Assembly (NCBI GenBank): GCA_041609895.1 | Contig: JBFIPX010000009.1 | Location: 1-38,453 of the forward strand | Origin: JAHHLP01 sp041609895 | GTDB taxonomy: Bacteria > Bacteroidota > Rhodothermia > Rhodothermales > JABDKH01 | Direction of reading: 5' to 3' | Length of the DNA: 38,453 nucleotides | Part shown: piece after piece, positions 28,297-36,822 of the stretch | Numbering within the stretch: the first letter of the stretch is position 1 | Layout of the letters: the number at the start of each line of letters is the position of its first letter | The notes under the pieces: model-generated | Databases searched by the model: none | Seen by the model: the letters and a program-made list of their open reading frames with translations, nothing else | Told to the model about the DNA's origin: nothing | Position numbers and translations under genes: made by a program

Positions 28297-29604
28297 ATGC
28301 CGTACAAACGTGACGTCTATGAGCGTGCAGTGTACAAAGAGCCCGCTCCAATTCGCGATCACGAGAATCCGTTTCAGTCCATGGTCGAGCGCTTCGACGT
28401 TGCGGCTGAAATCCTGGAGCTGAATCCCGGTTTCTACGAATACCTCATAACTCCGTCGCGAATACATATCACGGCCGTTCCAGTCGTTATGGACTCCGGT
28501 CGCGTCAAGGTATTCGAAGGATTCAGGGTCATTCACAACGACATCCTTGGACCCAGTAAGGGGGGCATAAGGTACGCTGCAGATGTGAACCTGGACGAGG
28601 TGAAGGCCCTTGCCGCGTGGATGACATGGAAATGCGCCGTCGTCAATGTACCGTTTGGCGGAGCCAAAGGAGGGGTGGTCTGCAATCCATCTGAGATGAG
28701 CCCGGGAGAGCTGGAAAGGTTGACACGCCGATATGCTGCGAACCTGATCGACGTGTTTGGACCAGAGAAGGACATTCCCGCGCCGGACATGAACACCAAC
28801 GCTCAGATCATGGCGTGGATTCTCGACACGTACTCGATGCACACACGGCACACGAGCAACGCCGTCGTTACCGGAAAGCCCATCATGCTCGGTGGTTCGC
28901 ACGGCCGTCATGAAGCTACCGGACGGGGAGTCATGACTGTTACGCTCGCAGCGATGGACAAGATTGGCATGCGGCCGGCCGACGCGCGTGTGGCCGTACA
29001 GGGCTTCGGTAATGTCGGCTCGATTGCAGCCAAACTTCTGCAGGAGCAAGGGTGCCGGATCGTCGCGGTGTCTGACGTCTCGGGCGGTTATTATAACGAG
29101 GATGGGCTCGATGTAATGGCCATGTTGGAGTACGCAAATGCGAACAAGCGCTTACTTGACGGCTATCAGAAGGCAGAGAAGATCAGCAACGACGAGCTTC
29201 TCACGCTGGACGTAGACGTACTTGTACCTGCCGCGAAAGAGGACCAGATCACTCGCCATAACGCCGACCAGATCAGCGCAAAAATCATCGCCGAGGGAGC
29301 GAATGGACCGACAACCCCTATAGCCGATCAGATGCTCAAGGAAAAAGGTGTGCTGGTGGTACCGGACATTCTGGCCAACGCCGGCGGAGTAACCGTATCA
29401 TACTTCGAGTGGGTGCAGGATAGGCAAGGCTACTTCTGGACACTCGACCGGGTGAACAGAAGGCTCGACCGAATGATGCGAACTGCATTCAATACCGTCT
29501 ATTCCGCCTCACAGAAGTACGACGTCACACTGCGTATCGGAGCTTACGTTCTTGCCGTCGACAAAGTGGCCCAAGCTCTGTCAATGCGCGGCATCTATGC
29601 ATGA
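28297..29604 (+). CDS. Glutamate dehydrogenase (Glu/Leu/Phe/Val family)
   Basis: Oxidative deamination of glutamate to 2-oxoglutarate (or the reverse) in the cytoplasm; 435 residues, the hexameric small-subunit type. Substrate-binding lysines Lys88 (G-P-S-K-G-G), Lys112 (M-T-W-K-C-A) and Lys124 (F-G-G-A-K-G-G) are present. The NAD(P) site is V-Q-G-F-G-N-V-G-S near 228-236, followed by A-V-S-D-V. I cannot settle NAD versus NADP from this. The ribosome site AGAGAGG supports ATG 28297. The gene leads a tightly packed plus-strand operon; its TGA overlaps the next ATG (ATGA). It closes the histidine-to-glutamate route encoded just across the divergent region. Confidence 0.93.
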   Translation: MPYKRDVYERAVYKEPAPIRDHENPFQSMVERFDVAAEILELNPGFYEYLITPSRIHITAVPVVMDSGRVKVFEGFRVIHNDILGPSKGGIRYAADVNLDEVKALAAWMTWKCAVVNVPFGGAKGGVVCNPSEMSPGELERLTRRYAANLIDVFGPEKDIPAPDMNTNAQIMAWILDTYSMHTRHTSNAVVTGKPIMLGGSHGRHEATGRGVMTVTLAAMDKIGMRPADARVAVQGFGNVGSIAAKLLQEQGCRIVAVSDVSGGYYNEDGLDVMAMLEYANANKRLLDGYQKAEKISNDELLTLDVDVLVPAAKEDQITRHNADQISAKIIAEGANGPTTPIADQMLKEKGVLVVPDILANAGGVTVSYFEWVQDRQGYFWTLDRVNRRLDRMMRTAFNTVYSASQKYDVTLRIGAYVLAVDKVAQALSMRGIYA

Positions 29605-30257
29605 TGTCGTTTTCCACGGCCCTGGCATACCCGGCGCTGCGACCGCTCACGCTTTCTGTCGCCTTGACGTTGGCCATTTGTGCGTCACCGCCGGAGCGGG
29701 CTGCCGCTCAACCCGCCAATGCTGACGTCATCGGACAGCTGGCTGCCGACTGTGTTACAACGGCGATTGCGGTGGCGGACACGGTGGAAATCATACCAGA
29801 CGATCGCTATGAGTTCATTCGAACCGCCGTCGTTCGCGCTTTCCGGGATAACGGGTCGGTGGTCGTAATTTTGCCTGGATCGCCACGACCCACGGTCGAG
29901 GGTGTGAATAGTGGATGGCCACCCTCGGTGAGGTACCGGATCGAGGAGGCAGGAGTTCGGTATTCCAAGGCCGGAGACGCCTTGGCACGACAAATCGCGG
30001 TAGATACAAGAGTTCTCGCTACGATGAGCGATAATTCTGTCGCTCTGGATACTCTCTGTACCAAATCGTTCAGCGACGAAATCCGCCCGGCAGATGTCGA
30101 CGACGTTGAGGATGCGAACCAGCCGCTGACGCTGGGCAAGCGTCCTGACAAAGGTTGGCTGCGGCGCATCGCCGAGCCGGCCGTAGTTGCGGCGGCCTCA
30201 GCCGTCGCGGTCTACCTGTTCTTCAACGTCCGGAGTGACCGTAACGAGACGCAGTGA
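29601..30257 (+). CDS. Unknown exported protein with a C-terminal membrane anchor
   Basis: 218 residues, not recognised as a known family. An N-terminal signal peptide (hydrophobic core L-T-L-S-V-A-L-T-L-A-I-C, ending near A-A-A-Q) leads to a ~150-residue periplasmic domain with only one or two cysteines, then one membrane span near 193-208 (A-V-V-A-A-A-S-A-V-A-V-Y-L-F-F) and a short charged tail. It would stand in the periplasm anchored by its C-terminus. The ATG overlaps the gdh stop; a second ATG follows at once (29604). The next gene starts in a GTGA overlap with its stop, so the genes are translationally coupled. Function unknown. Confidence 0.8.
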   Translation: MMSFSTALAYPALRPLTLSVALTLAICASPPERAAAQPANADVIGQLAADCVTTAIAVADTVEIIPDDRYEFIRTAVVRAFRDNGSVVVILPGSPRPTVEGVNSGWPPSVRYRIEEAGVRYSKAGDALARQIAVDTRVLATMSDNSVALDTLCTKSFSDEIRPADVDDVEDANQPLTLGKRPDKGWLRRIAEPAVVAAASAVAVYLFFNVRSDRNETQ

Positions 30258-31957
30258 CCTACAAGCGCAGATCCATTTGCTGCATAGCAGCCGCATCCTG
30301 TGCGTATGTCTCCCTCGTCATGAGTGGCTGCGCTGTACCAATGGCCCCCTCCGGAGGTCCGCCGGACCGCGAACCCCCTGAAGTGGTGGAAATGCGCCCG
30401 CCAAATAACACAGTCAATTACGCCGGGAATACGGTTGAGCTAATCTTCAACGAATATGTCGATGAGGGTTCGTTCTTGCAGGCACTCGAGATCACGCCTG
30501 AGCCCGCATCTCAACCCGACCTCAAGTGGGACGGACGACGTGTCTCGATCCGGTTTCGAGAGTCGCTAGAGGCGAATACAACCTATATCGTCACGATTGG
30601 AAGCAGATTCCGCGACATTCGCAACGTGTCGCTCAAGGCCCCGATTACGAGGGCCTTCTCGACTGGTCCGGAGATTAATACGGCCAGGATATCAGGACGC
30701 ATTATCAACCCGATAGATGGGTCCGGAGTGGCAGCTATGCAGGTATTTGCGTATGCGGTGTCGGATACAACTGCTGCGGGACGTCTTCCCGACAAGCCGT
30801 TGTATCAGACGGAAACCGACGAATCAGGCAACTTCCGGTTCGAATACCTGAGCCTCCGACCATACTTTGTCGTTGGCGTAGGGGACAAAAACGGCAATCG
30901 TCTTCCCGACAACATGGAACTACTTGCGGTCCCACCGACTCTGCAGCTGAGCGCCGACACGATCGGGACAGGACTGCCGCCTCCATGGTACGCGGCCGTG
31001 TTTGACACCATAATGCCTACTGTCCGCCGTGTCCAAGTGCTGTCGTCGGCGCGGGTCAGTCTACAGTACCTGGAAAACGTGATTGTCGATACCGATTCAG
31101 TCGCCTCCTGGTCCATCAGTGATTCAAGCAGAACGACGTTTGGCACGGCGCGCTCGGTCTATCAGCCGCTTAACGACCCGCGCGCCGTCATTGTCTTTGT
31201 CGAGCCGCTTCCCCGCGGAGACTATCGGTTGACGGCCGGTGTCGTAGCCGACTCGTCGGGCAATCCCGGCGCCCGCGAGATCCTGGAATTCAGCTCTGAT
31301 GGCCGCACGGACACGGCCGGCGTGCGGTTGGCGGCGTTCATCCCTCCGTCGACTATGGATGTGGTCACCTTACCCGTTCAAGCCCGAGCCGGATTGAAGT
31401 TCACTGTGCCGGCGGACACGTCGTTCGTTCTCAGCCGGTTAACTGTGTCCGATACGAGCGGGACACCCGTCGGCTACCTCCTTTCGACTCCAAACATGGT
31501 AGACTATTCCGTTACCGTGACCGAATTGCCTGAAAATGGTTTGTTTGATCTTCACTGGCGCACGCCGGAAGTGGAAGACCCGGATTCAACGAAGCGTCAA
31601 CGGTACTTCCAGCAGACCTTCCGCGATGTGGGCAGCATTACCGGAGTCCTTTCAGGTTATCCCGATTCGTCTGCAGTCCTGGTGCAAGCCATCTCAAAGT
31701 CAGTGAGGCGTCCCGACGCATCCGCGCAGGTCCTCGAAGACCAGACATTCGAGCTGCAGGGATTACCGCCCGGCACCTACAGCCTTCGAATTGTCCGCGA
31801 CGACAATCGAAACGACAGGTGGGATTCGGGACACATAACTCCGTACAAACCCGCCGAACCAATTTTCTGGGCGTCAGATTCCCTGAGGGTTCGCGCGAGA
31901 TGGGAGACAGAGACCGACACGATTGACGTTGAGCTATTCCAGCCTCGATCCAGATGA
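30254..31957 (+). CDS. Lipoprotein with N-terminal Ig-like (Big_5) domain and beta-sandwich repeats
   Basis: 567-residue predicted surface or periplasmic lipoprotein. The signal peptide ends at Cys26 (in L-V-M-S-G-C), although the methionine at -3 is not typical. Residues ~45-145 match the Big_5/SbsA Ig-like domain common in Bacteroidota (P-P-E-V-V-E-M-R-P-P-N-N-T-V-N-Y, then V-E-L-I-F-N-E-Y-V). A carboxypeptidase-regulatory-like segment near 155-220 (I-S-G-R-I-I-N-P-I-D-G) and another near 480-550 follow. The GTG at 30254 overlaps the preceding stop as GTGA; no closer ATG gives the signal peptide. The downstream gene starts at ATGA. The role is unknown; such proteins are usually called cell-surface or gliding-associated by context only. 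Confidence 0.82.
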   Translation: MTYKRRSICCIAAASCAYVSLVMSGCAVPMAPSGGPPDREPPEVVEMRPPNNTVNYAGNTVELIFNEYVDEGSFLQALEITPEPASQPDLKWDGRRVSIRFRESLEANTTYIVTIGSRFRDIRNVSLKAPITRAFSTGPEINTARISGRIINPIDGSGVAAMQVFAYAVSDTTAAGRLPDKPLYQTETDESGNFRFEYLSLRPYFVVGVGDKNGNRLPDNMELLAVPPTLQLSADTIGTGLPPPWYAAVFDTIMPTVRRVQVLSSARVSLQYLENVIVDTDSVASWSISDSSRTTFGTARSVYQPLNDPRAVIVFVEPLPRGDYRLTAGVVADSSGNPGAREILEFSSDGRTDTAGVRLAAFIPPSTMDVVTLPVQARAGLKFTVPADTSFVLSRLTVSDTSGTPVGYLLSTPNMVDYSVTVTELPENGLFDLHWRTPEVEDPDSTKRQRYFQQTFRDVGSITGVLSGYPDSSAVLVQAISKSVRRPDASAQVLEDQTFELQGLPPGTYSLRIVRDDNRNDRWDSGHITPYKPAEPIFWASDSLRVRARWETETDTIDVELFQPRSR

Positions 31958-33504
31958 AGAAGATCCTGACCGCGGCACAAATGAGGTTGGCAGACAACCG
32001 CGCCATCTCCTCCGGCATTCCATCGCTCACGCTGATGGAGAATGCGGGCGTCGCGGCAACTGATTCCATTGCCGATTTTGTTGGGTCGACAAATGGGCTG
32101 AGGGCCTGCTGCGTGTGCGGAAAGGGAAACAATGCGGGAGATGCTCTCGTCGTTGCCCGGCTCCTTCATGAGATGGGTGCCACAGTCACCGTCCAGATGG
32201 TTCTCGGTACGAGCGACCTGGCTCCCGATGCCACCACGAACTTCGAGCGGCTCCAGCAGGTGGAGCAGACCAGCGAACGGCTCAGTATTTATCGGGAGCC
32301 CGATGGCGATTTCTCGGAATTCAATCTGATTGTCGACGGCCTGCTTGGAACCGGTCTGACGAAGCCACTTCGCGATCCACTCGGCAGCGTTGTCGGACGA
32401 ATAAACGTGGCGGGAAGGCCGGTCGTTGCGCTCGACATCCCGACGGGCATCCACTCAGATACGGGCGAGGTTCTCGGTGACGCAGTTCGTGCTGAGCTAA
32501 CCGTGACGATGGGCGCCTGCAAGCAGGGACTTCTTGTTGGAGAGGGCCCGGATTTCGCAGGCACGGTCTCTGTAGCGGACATAGGAATTCCTGATTCGCT
32601 CCTCGAAGAGGCCGCCGCTTCGGAGCCAGGGCCGCTGTATTCTGTAGAGCGCGACGACATCAGACAATTGCTGCCCGCGCGCCCGAGAAGAGCTCACAAG
32701 TACAGCTCGGGCCTTGCACTCGTGGTTGCGGGATCGCCAGGTCTCACGGGCGCTCCCGTGATGGCTTCGACGGCGGCTGCACGGGTAGGCGCCGGCGCAG
32801 TGGTCTGCGCCGCTCCCGAGCCAATCATCCGCAGCCTGGAGACTCGCCTCACCGAGATAATGACTGAGGCACTCCCGACCGATTCCGACGGTATCAGTGT
32901 CCAGGCCTCCATGGAGGCGCTTGCAGACCGGATCTCGAAAGCCGGTGCGGTGCTGGTCGGCCCTGGTCTCGGTCGACACGAAAAGACGGGGGCGTTTCTC
33001 TGGCGTCTGCTCAAGTCAGTAAAGTTGCCGGTGGTTCTCGACGCCGACGGCCTGTTCCACGCGGCGTCAGACCCAACATCACTAGCTTCGTTGTCAAAGG
33101 GCCGCTGGGTCCTGACACCCCACCTCGGCGAACTGCGTAGACTTGCCGGATACGAGATAGACGTCTCCAATCCGGTCCAGACGGCACGCTCTCTCTCGGC
33201 GCAGTGGGACTCCATTCTGGTCTTCAAGGGCGCTCCGACGGTTGTAGCAACTCCGGGGGGCACTGCTTTTATCACTACGACTGGAAATCAGGCGCTGGCC
33301 ACAGCGGGCTCGGGAGATGTCCTGGCGGGTATGATCACCGGATTTCTGGCGCGCGGGCTTTCACCGCTAGACGCTGCACTGTGTGCGCTCTTTGTTGGAG
33401 GTACGGCCGCTGAAAACCTCGCCACTAAGATGTATCGGGACAGCGTCATGGCGATGGACATAGTGAACGAGCTACCGAATACCCTCCTACAGCTCACGGG
33501 TTGA
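31954..33504 (+). CDS. nnr: Bifunctional ADP-dependent NAD(P)H-hydrate dehydratase / NAD(P)H-hydrate epimerase
   Basis: Cytoplasmic repair enzyme for hydrated NAD(P)H. The N-terminal epimerase half (~1-225) has G-K-G-N-N-A-G-D (56-63), a variant of G-x-G-N-N-G-G-D. The C-terminal dehydratase half (~235-510, ribokinase-like) has a G-S-P-G-L-T-G-A segment near 264, L-T-P-H-L-G-E-L near 388 (usually H-P-G-E) and G-S-G-D-V-L-A-G near 450, the catalytic aspartate motif. 516 residues, normal for the fusion. Overlaps with the lipoprotein gene (ATGA), and its TGA directly adjoins the next ATG. Conserved and housekeeping; no sign of decay. Confidence 0.94.
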   Translation: MKKILTAAQMRLADNRAISSGIPSLTLMENAGVAATDSIADFVGSTNGLRACCVCGKGNNAGDALVVARLLHEMGATVTVQMVLGTSDLAPDATTNFERLQQVEQTSERLSIYREPDGDFSEFNLIVDGLLGTGLTKPLRDPLGSVVGRINVAGRPVVALDIPTGIHSDTGEVLGDAVRAELTVTMGACKQGLLVGEGPDFAGTVSVADIGIPDSLLEEAAASEPGPLYSVERDDIRQLLPARPRRAHKYSSGLALVVAGSPGLTGAPVMASTAAARVGAGAVVCAAPEPIIRSLETRLTEIMTEALPTDSDGISVQASMEALADRISKAGAVLVGPGLGRHEKTGAFLWRLLKSVKLPVVLDADGLFHAASDPTSLASLSKGRWVLTPHLGELRRLAGYEIDVSNPVQTARSLSAQWDSILVFKGAPTVVATPGGTAFITTTGNQALATAGSGDVLAGMITGFLARGLSPLDAALCALFVGGTAAENLATKMYRDSVMAMDIVNELPNTLLQLTG

Positions 33505-33852
33505 ATGCGAACAGCTCACATCTTTGCGATCGCATGGACTCTGCTGATCGTCGCAGCGTGCACGATACCCGGAAGAGACATCCCGGCAGTAGACATCGAC
33601 CAAGCAGACAAACTCGCTCACTTCGTACTGTTCTTCGGCTACGGATGGCTGTGGATGCGAGCATTGACGGCACCACTTCGAAAGCGATTGATTATCGTTG
33701 GGGTCTCCGGCCTTCTGCTCGCGATTGGGACTGAGTTATACCAGGGCGTCTTGCCGTGGGAGCGATCTCCTGACCCGTTCGACGCCATCGCCAATACCGC
33801 GGGACTAGGCGCGTCGATCGTCATCTTCGCCGTCCGACTCAATCGTGACTAG
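33505..33852 (+). CDS. VanZ-like family membrane protein
   Basis: 115 residues with about four membrane segments. The family pattern is visible: D-K-L-A-H-F-V-L-F-F (residues ~35-44), G-T-E-L-Y-Q-G-V (~76-83), then D-P-F-D-A-I-A-N-T-A-G (~90-100). VanZ relatives are linked to teicoplanin resistance in enterococci, but most are of unknown role. The ATG follows the preceding TGA with no gap. It is the last gene of the gdh operon. A 5-bp GC hairpin (33860-33875) follows, without a T-run. Confidence 0.78.
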   Translation: MRTAHIFAIAWTLLIVAACTIPGRDIPAVDIDQADKLAHFVLFFGYGWLWMRALTAPLRKRLIIVGVSGLLLAIGTELYQGVLPWERSPDPFDAIANTAGLGASIVIFAVRLNRD

Positions 33853-33894
33853 GCAACTTCACCCCCGAACGGGTGTCATATATCGGCGGTTGAG

Positions 33895-33934
33895 CACACA
33901 ATAAGTTGTGTGGCACACGCGTTTTTCGTATAAA
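33895..33934 (+). promoter_or_regulatory. Candidate tonB promoter overlapped by a palindrome
   Basis: TTGTGT (33906-33911) and TATAAA (33929-33934) are separated by exactly 17 bases, a sigma-70-like pair with a strong -10 and weak -35. The -35 box is one arm of a perfect 7-bp inverted repeat (CACACAA, TAAG, TTGTGTG; 33895-33912), which could be an operator. The start of tonB is at 34029, giving a leader of about 90 bases. Bacteroidota often use other box sequences, so this is a candidate only. Confidence 0.45.
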
Positions 33935-34028
33935 GTCAGTTCATTGAGGCGCGGAACTGTGCGCCCGCGAGTCCTGTAACACGATTGCAAACTTCAACCA
34001 GATTACGCCATCTGTTGGCGAGTGACTC

Positions 34029-34688
34029 ATGGCACTAAAGAAGACAGAAAAGGCAAATCTCCGGCAGCGCTATCCGATGTACGTCCAGTTGGGACTCATC
34101 GGAGCCCTCGGCCTGCTGATATTGGCCTTCAACATCGATCTCCGGGGTCAAGAGACGATGGAAATCATTATGCCCGAGCAGGAAGTCGTCCAGATGGAGG
34201 AAATCCAGCAAACCAAGCAGATTGTCAAGCCACCTCCGCCGCCGAGGCCACCGGTTCCTGTCGAGGTTCCGGATGACGAGATTCTCGAAGATGATGAACT
34301 CGATCTCGACGCGTCCCTCGACATTGACGAAGTAATGGACCTACCGCCGCCTCCGCCGCCAGCTGAGGAGGAAGAGGAGCCGGAGCCGGAAATTTTTGTC
34401 ATCGTTGAGACGATGCCCGAGTTGATTGGTGGACTCGCCGCCATTCAGTCCCAGATCAAGTATCCCCCGATAGCTAAAAAGGCCGGGGTGGAAGGTCGGG
34501 TGATCGTGCAGTTCGTCGTCAACGAACAGGGAAAGGTTGTGGACCCGGTCGTTGTACGTGGGATTGGGGCAGGTTGCGACGAAGAGGCGTTGCGTGCCGT
34601 AAGTCAAGCGAGCTTCAAGCCAGGAAAGCAGCGAGGAAAGCCGGTCAAGGTCAAGATGTCGCTGCCGATCACGTTCAAGCTTAAGTAG
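34029..34688 (+). CDS. tonB: TonB energy transducer
   Basis: 219-residue inner-membrane protein that links the ExbB/ExbD motor to outer-membrane receptors. One membrane span lies at ~17-36. Proline-rich and acidic spacers follow (P-P-P-P-P-R-P-P near 69-76, then P-P-P-P-P-P-A-E-E-E-E-E near 107-118). The C-terminal TonB box-binding domain occupies ~130-219 (Y-P-P-I-A-K-K-A-G-V-E-G-R-V-I-V-Q-F, then F-K-P-G-K). It is monocistronic: own promoter upstream and a terminator at 34719-34752. exbB and exbD are not in the window. It could serve the receptor at 14566-17181, but there is no physical link. Confidence 0.92.
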   Translation: MALKKTEKANLRQRYPMYVQLGLIGALGLLILAFNIDLRGQETMEIIMPEQEVVQMEEIQQTKQIVKPPPPPRPPVPVEVPDDEILEDDELDLDASLDIDEVMDLPPPPPPAEEEEEPEPEIFVIVETMPELIGGLAAIQSQIKYPPIAKKAGVEGRVIVQFVVNEQGKVVDPVVVRGIGAGCDEEALRAVSQASFKPGKQRGKPVKVKMSLPITFKLK

Positions 34689-34718
34689 CTTCTCATTTGA
34701 AGCTGTTGACCCATGGAG

Positions 34719-34752
34719 AAGGCCTGCCGACCAAAATCGGTGGGCCTTTTCC
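34719..34752 (+). terminator. Intrinsic terminator after tonB
   Basis: AAGGCC-TG-CCGA and TCGG-TG-GGCCTT form an imperfect stem (two mismatches) with the loop CCAAAA, followed by TTTTCC and TATTT. It lies 30 bases after the tonB stop. Read on the other strand the hairpin could also end the rpiA transcript (stop at 34775), but its 3' side has only TTCTCC. Confidence 0.7.
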
Positions 34753-34774
34753 TATTTGATTTGCTATCGATACG

Positions 34775-35482
34775 TCAGCGCTCCACACGCTCATGCAGGA
34801 CGCTCTGATCGGCCAGTCCGACCAGGAGGTCAGTCGTCATCCCAACAAAGAGGCCGTGTTCGACGACCCCGGGAATTCCATTCAGCTTCCGATCGAGATC
34901 ACCCGGGGCATCGATCCGAGGGAACCGGGCGTCGACCAGCCAGAGACCTTGGTCCGTAACGACCGGACCATCTTTCTTTTCGCCCATGCGAAGGATGGGC
35001 TCCGCGCCAAGTCGTTTCACGGCTCGTGACACTGGTCCGAGCGCCATCGGAATGATCTCGATTGGAACGGGCATCCTTGTGCCTAGCACGTCTACCCTTT
35101 TGGTCGCGTCCACGAGGACGACAAAGCGCCGTGCCTGCGAAGCCACCACCTTCTCGCGTGCATGTGCCGCGCCTCGCCCCTTGATGAGGTTGTAGGCGGG
35201 GTCGACCTCATCGGCTCCGTCGAAAGCGAGGTCAAGCTCCTCAAGATGGTCCAGGCTCGTCAATGGAATACCGTGCTCCCGGGCAAGGCGCTCGGCGGCG
35301 TAGGAAGTGGGCACCCCACGGATCCTGATTTGACCCTCAGCAATACGCCTGCCAATCGCCGCGATTGCAAAGGCAGCCGTTGATCCGGTACCGATTCCGA
35401 CACTCATGCCGTCTTCAACCATATCGGCGACCTGCCCGCCAACCGCGCGCTTCGCCTTAAGCTGTCCGTTCTCGGTAGTCAT
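34775..35482 (-). CDS. rpiA: Ribose-5-phosphate isomerase A
   Basis: Cytoplasmic interconversion of ribose-5-phosphate and ribulose-5-phosphate in the pentose phosphate pathway. 235 residues. Motifs: G-T-G-S-T at 31-35, D-G-A-D-E-V-D at 88-94, then K-G-R-G-A-A-H-A-R-E (101-110) with Lys101 and Glu110 aligned to the catalytic lysine and glutamate; the usual third glycine (K-G-G-G) is arginine here. The ATG at 35482 has AGGAA at 4 bases spacing. It lies 83 bases after the upstream permease stop, so cotranscription is possible. Confidence 0.93.
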   Translation of the reverse strand: MTTENGQLKAKRAVGGQVADMVEDGMSVGIGTGSTAAFAIAAIGRRIAEGQIRIRGVPTSYAAERLAREHGIPLTSLDHLEELDLAFDGADEVDPAYNLIKGRGAAHAREKVVASQARRFVVLVDATKRVDVLGTRMPVPIEIIPMALGPVSRAVKRLGAEPILRMGEKKDGPVVTDQGLWLVDARFPRIDAPGDLDRKLNGIPGVVEHGLFVGMTTDLLVGLADQSVLHERVER

Positions 35483-35565
35483 GGGTTCCTGTGAAGTTTG
35501 CAGGGCAGTGGCCGCAGTTCGATTCGATGATGGCGGAGAGGCAGAGAAGTGAGCGGCACAAGCGA

Positions 35566-36795
35566 CTATTCGTATCTAAGAGATTCAATTGGATCAAGCC
35601 GCGCGGCCTTGAAGGCGGGGTATCCGCCAAATACCAACGCGACGAAAGTCACCATCAATACGGCCGCTATCGCCCATCCCCAAGGAAAGGCCGGCGTGAT
35701 GTCGAAGTACAGAGCAACGCCATTGCCAACGACCACGCCTAGCAGTATTCCGATGAGACCACCTAACTGGCATAAAAAGAACGCCTCGAACAGAAATTGA
35801 CGCATGATGTCGGACCTGCGCGCTCCTACGGATTTCCTGACTCCGATCTCACGGGTTCGCTCCGTGACCGAGACCAGCATGATGTTCATGATGCCGACGC
35901 CGGCTGCAAGGAGAGAAATGAGTCCGATGATGGCGCCTGCAATCGTGAGCGTGGCAGTGAAAGCAGCAAACACTGCTTGCATCGTGTCGTTCGTGGACAA
36001 CTCGAAGTTCGGCGGATCGCCAGGCGGCACCTTTCGAATCGTTCGGAAACGCCCCATGACTTCCTCTCGCACGGCTTCGTAGAGTTCAGGACGCGTCGAG
36101 CGGACGCTCGTACTGGCAATATTTCGATTGGCGGCCCCGTACAGGGTAAAGCACCGCGTGATTGGCGCATAGATTCGATTGTCGAGGCTGAACCCCAGAA
36201 AATTACCTTTTGACTTCAGGATTCCAACGACCTCAAATCGGTGGCCGTCGAAACGAATCGACTTTCCGATCGGCGTCTGGTTTGGGAATACCTGATCGAC
36301 AACTTCAGATCCAAGCACTACAACGGGCCGTGCGTAAAGCAAATCCTCGGGCGTCAGAAATCGTCCCTGATCGAGTTCATAGCTGAAGTTTCCCAGGAAG
36401 TCCTCGTCCGTTCCGAGTAATATGATATTGGGCTCCGTCTCCTCCTCGCCGTAACGGACTTTCGACAAGGCGAAGTCCTCGATCGGACTTACCGTGACCG
36501 GTAAAGCAATCGATCGCTCCAGACGTTCGATCTGGTCATACGAGATCCTCGGACGGTTTCGAATGCTGGGGTCCAGGGCGCCGAGTTGAATGCTCGGGAA
36601 ACGGGTGATTGTGAACGTAGACGCGCCGAGAAAAGACAAGCTTTCCTTGAAGTACACATCGATCACCTTCACTGCCGTTATCGAAACGATAATGGCAAAA
36701 ACACCGATCACCATACCCGTAAGGGTCAGGCTTGACCGGAGCTTGTGACCACGAATCGCCGCGATCGCCATGCGAAAGGCCTCGAGCAGCGCCAT
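35566..36795 (-). CDS. MacB/FtsX-type ABC transporter permease
   Basis: 409-residue inner-membrane permease. The first membrane span near 18-42 (S-S-L-T-L-T-G-M-V-I-G-V) is followed by a ~220-residue periplasmic MacB_PCD domain (~45-270), then three FtsX spans near 280-305, 328-355 and 370-400. The cytoplasmic signature V-S-V-T-E-R-T-R-E-I-G-V-R-K-S-V-G-A-R lies after the second span. It ends D-P-I-E-S-L-R-Y-E, as its upstream neighbour does. The two permeases are 27 bases apart on the minus strand. No ATP-binding gene lies nearby. Members export peptides, lipoproteins or drugs, or act as mechanotransducers; substrate unknown. Confidence 0.88.
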   Translation of the reverse strand: MALLEAFRMAIAAIRGHKLRSSLTLTGMVIGVFAIIVSITAVKVIDVYFKESLSFLGASTFTITRFPSIQLGALDPSIRNRPRISYDQIERLERSIALPVTVSPIEDFALSKVRYGEEETEPNIILLGTDEDFLGNFSYELDQGRFLTPEDLLYARPVVVLGSEVVDQVFPNQTPIGKSIRFDGHRFEVVGILKSKGNFLGFSLDNRIYAPITRCFTLYGAANRNIASTSVRSTRPELYEAVREEVMGRFRTIRKVPPGDPPNFELSTNDTMQAVFAAFTATLTIAGAIIGLISLLAAGVGIMNIMLVSVTERTREIGVRKSVGARRSDIMRQFLFEAFFLCQLGGLIGILLGVVVGNGVALYFDITPAFPWGWAIAAVLMVTFVALVFGGYPAFKAARLDPIESLRYE

Positions 36796-36822
36796 TGCTA
36801 AATCACCGATCCGTTGGCAGAC

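Noticed and set aside
28138..29049. 303-residue minus-strand open frame opposite gdh
   Set aside because: Antisense to a certain glutamate dehydrogenase; no recognisable domain.
33860..33875. CACCC/GGGTG hairpin after the VanZ-like gene
   Set aside because: Only 5 bp and no T-run follows, so it is not supported as a terminator.
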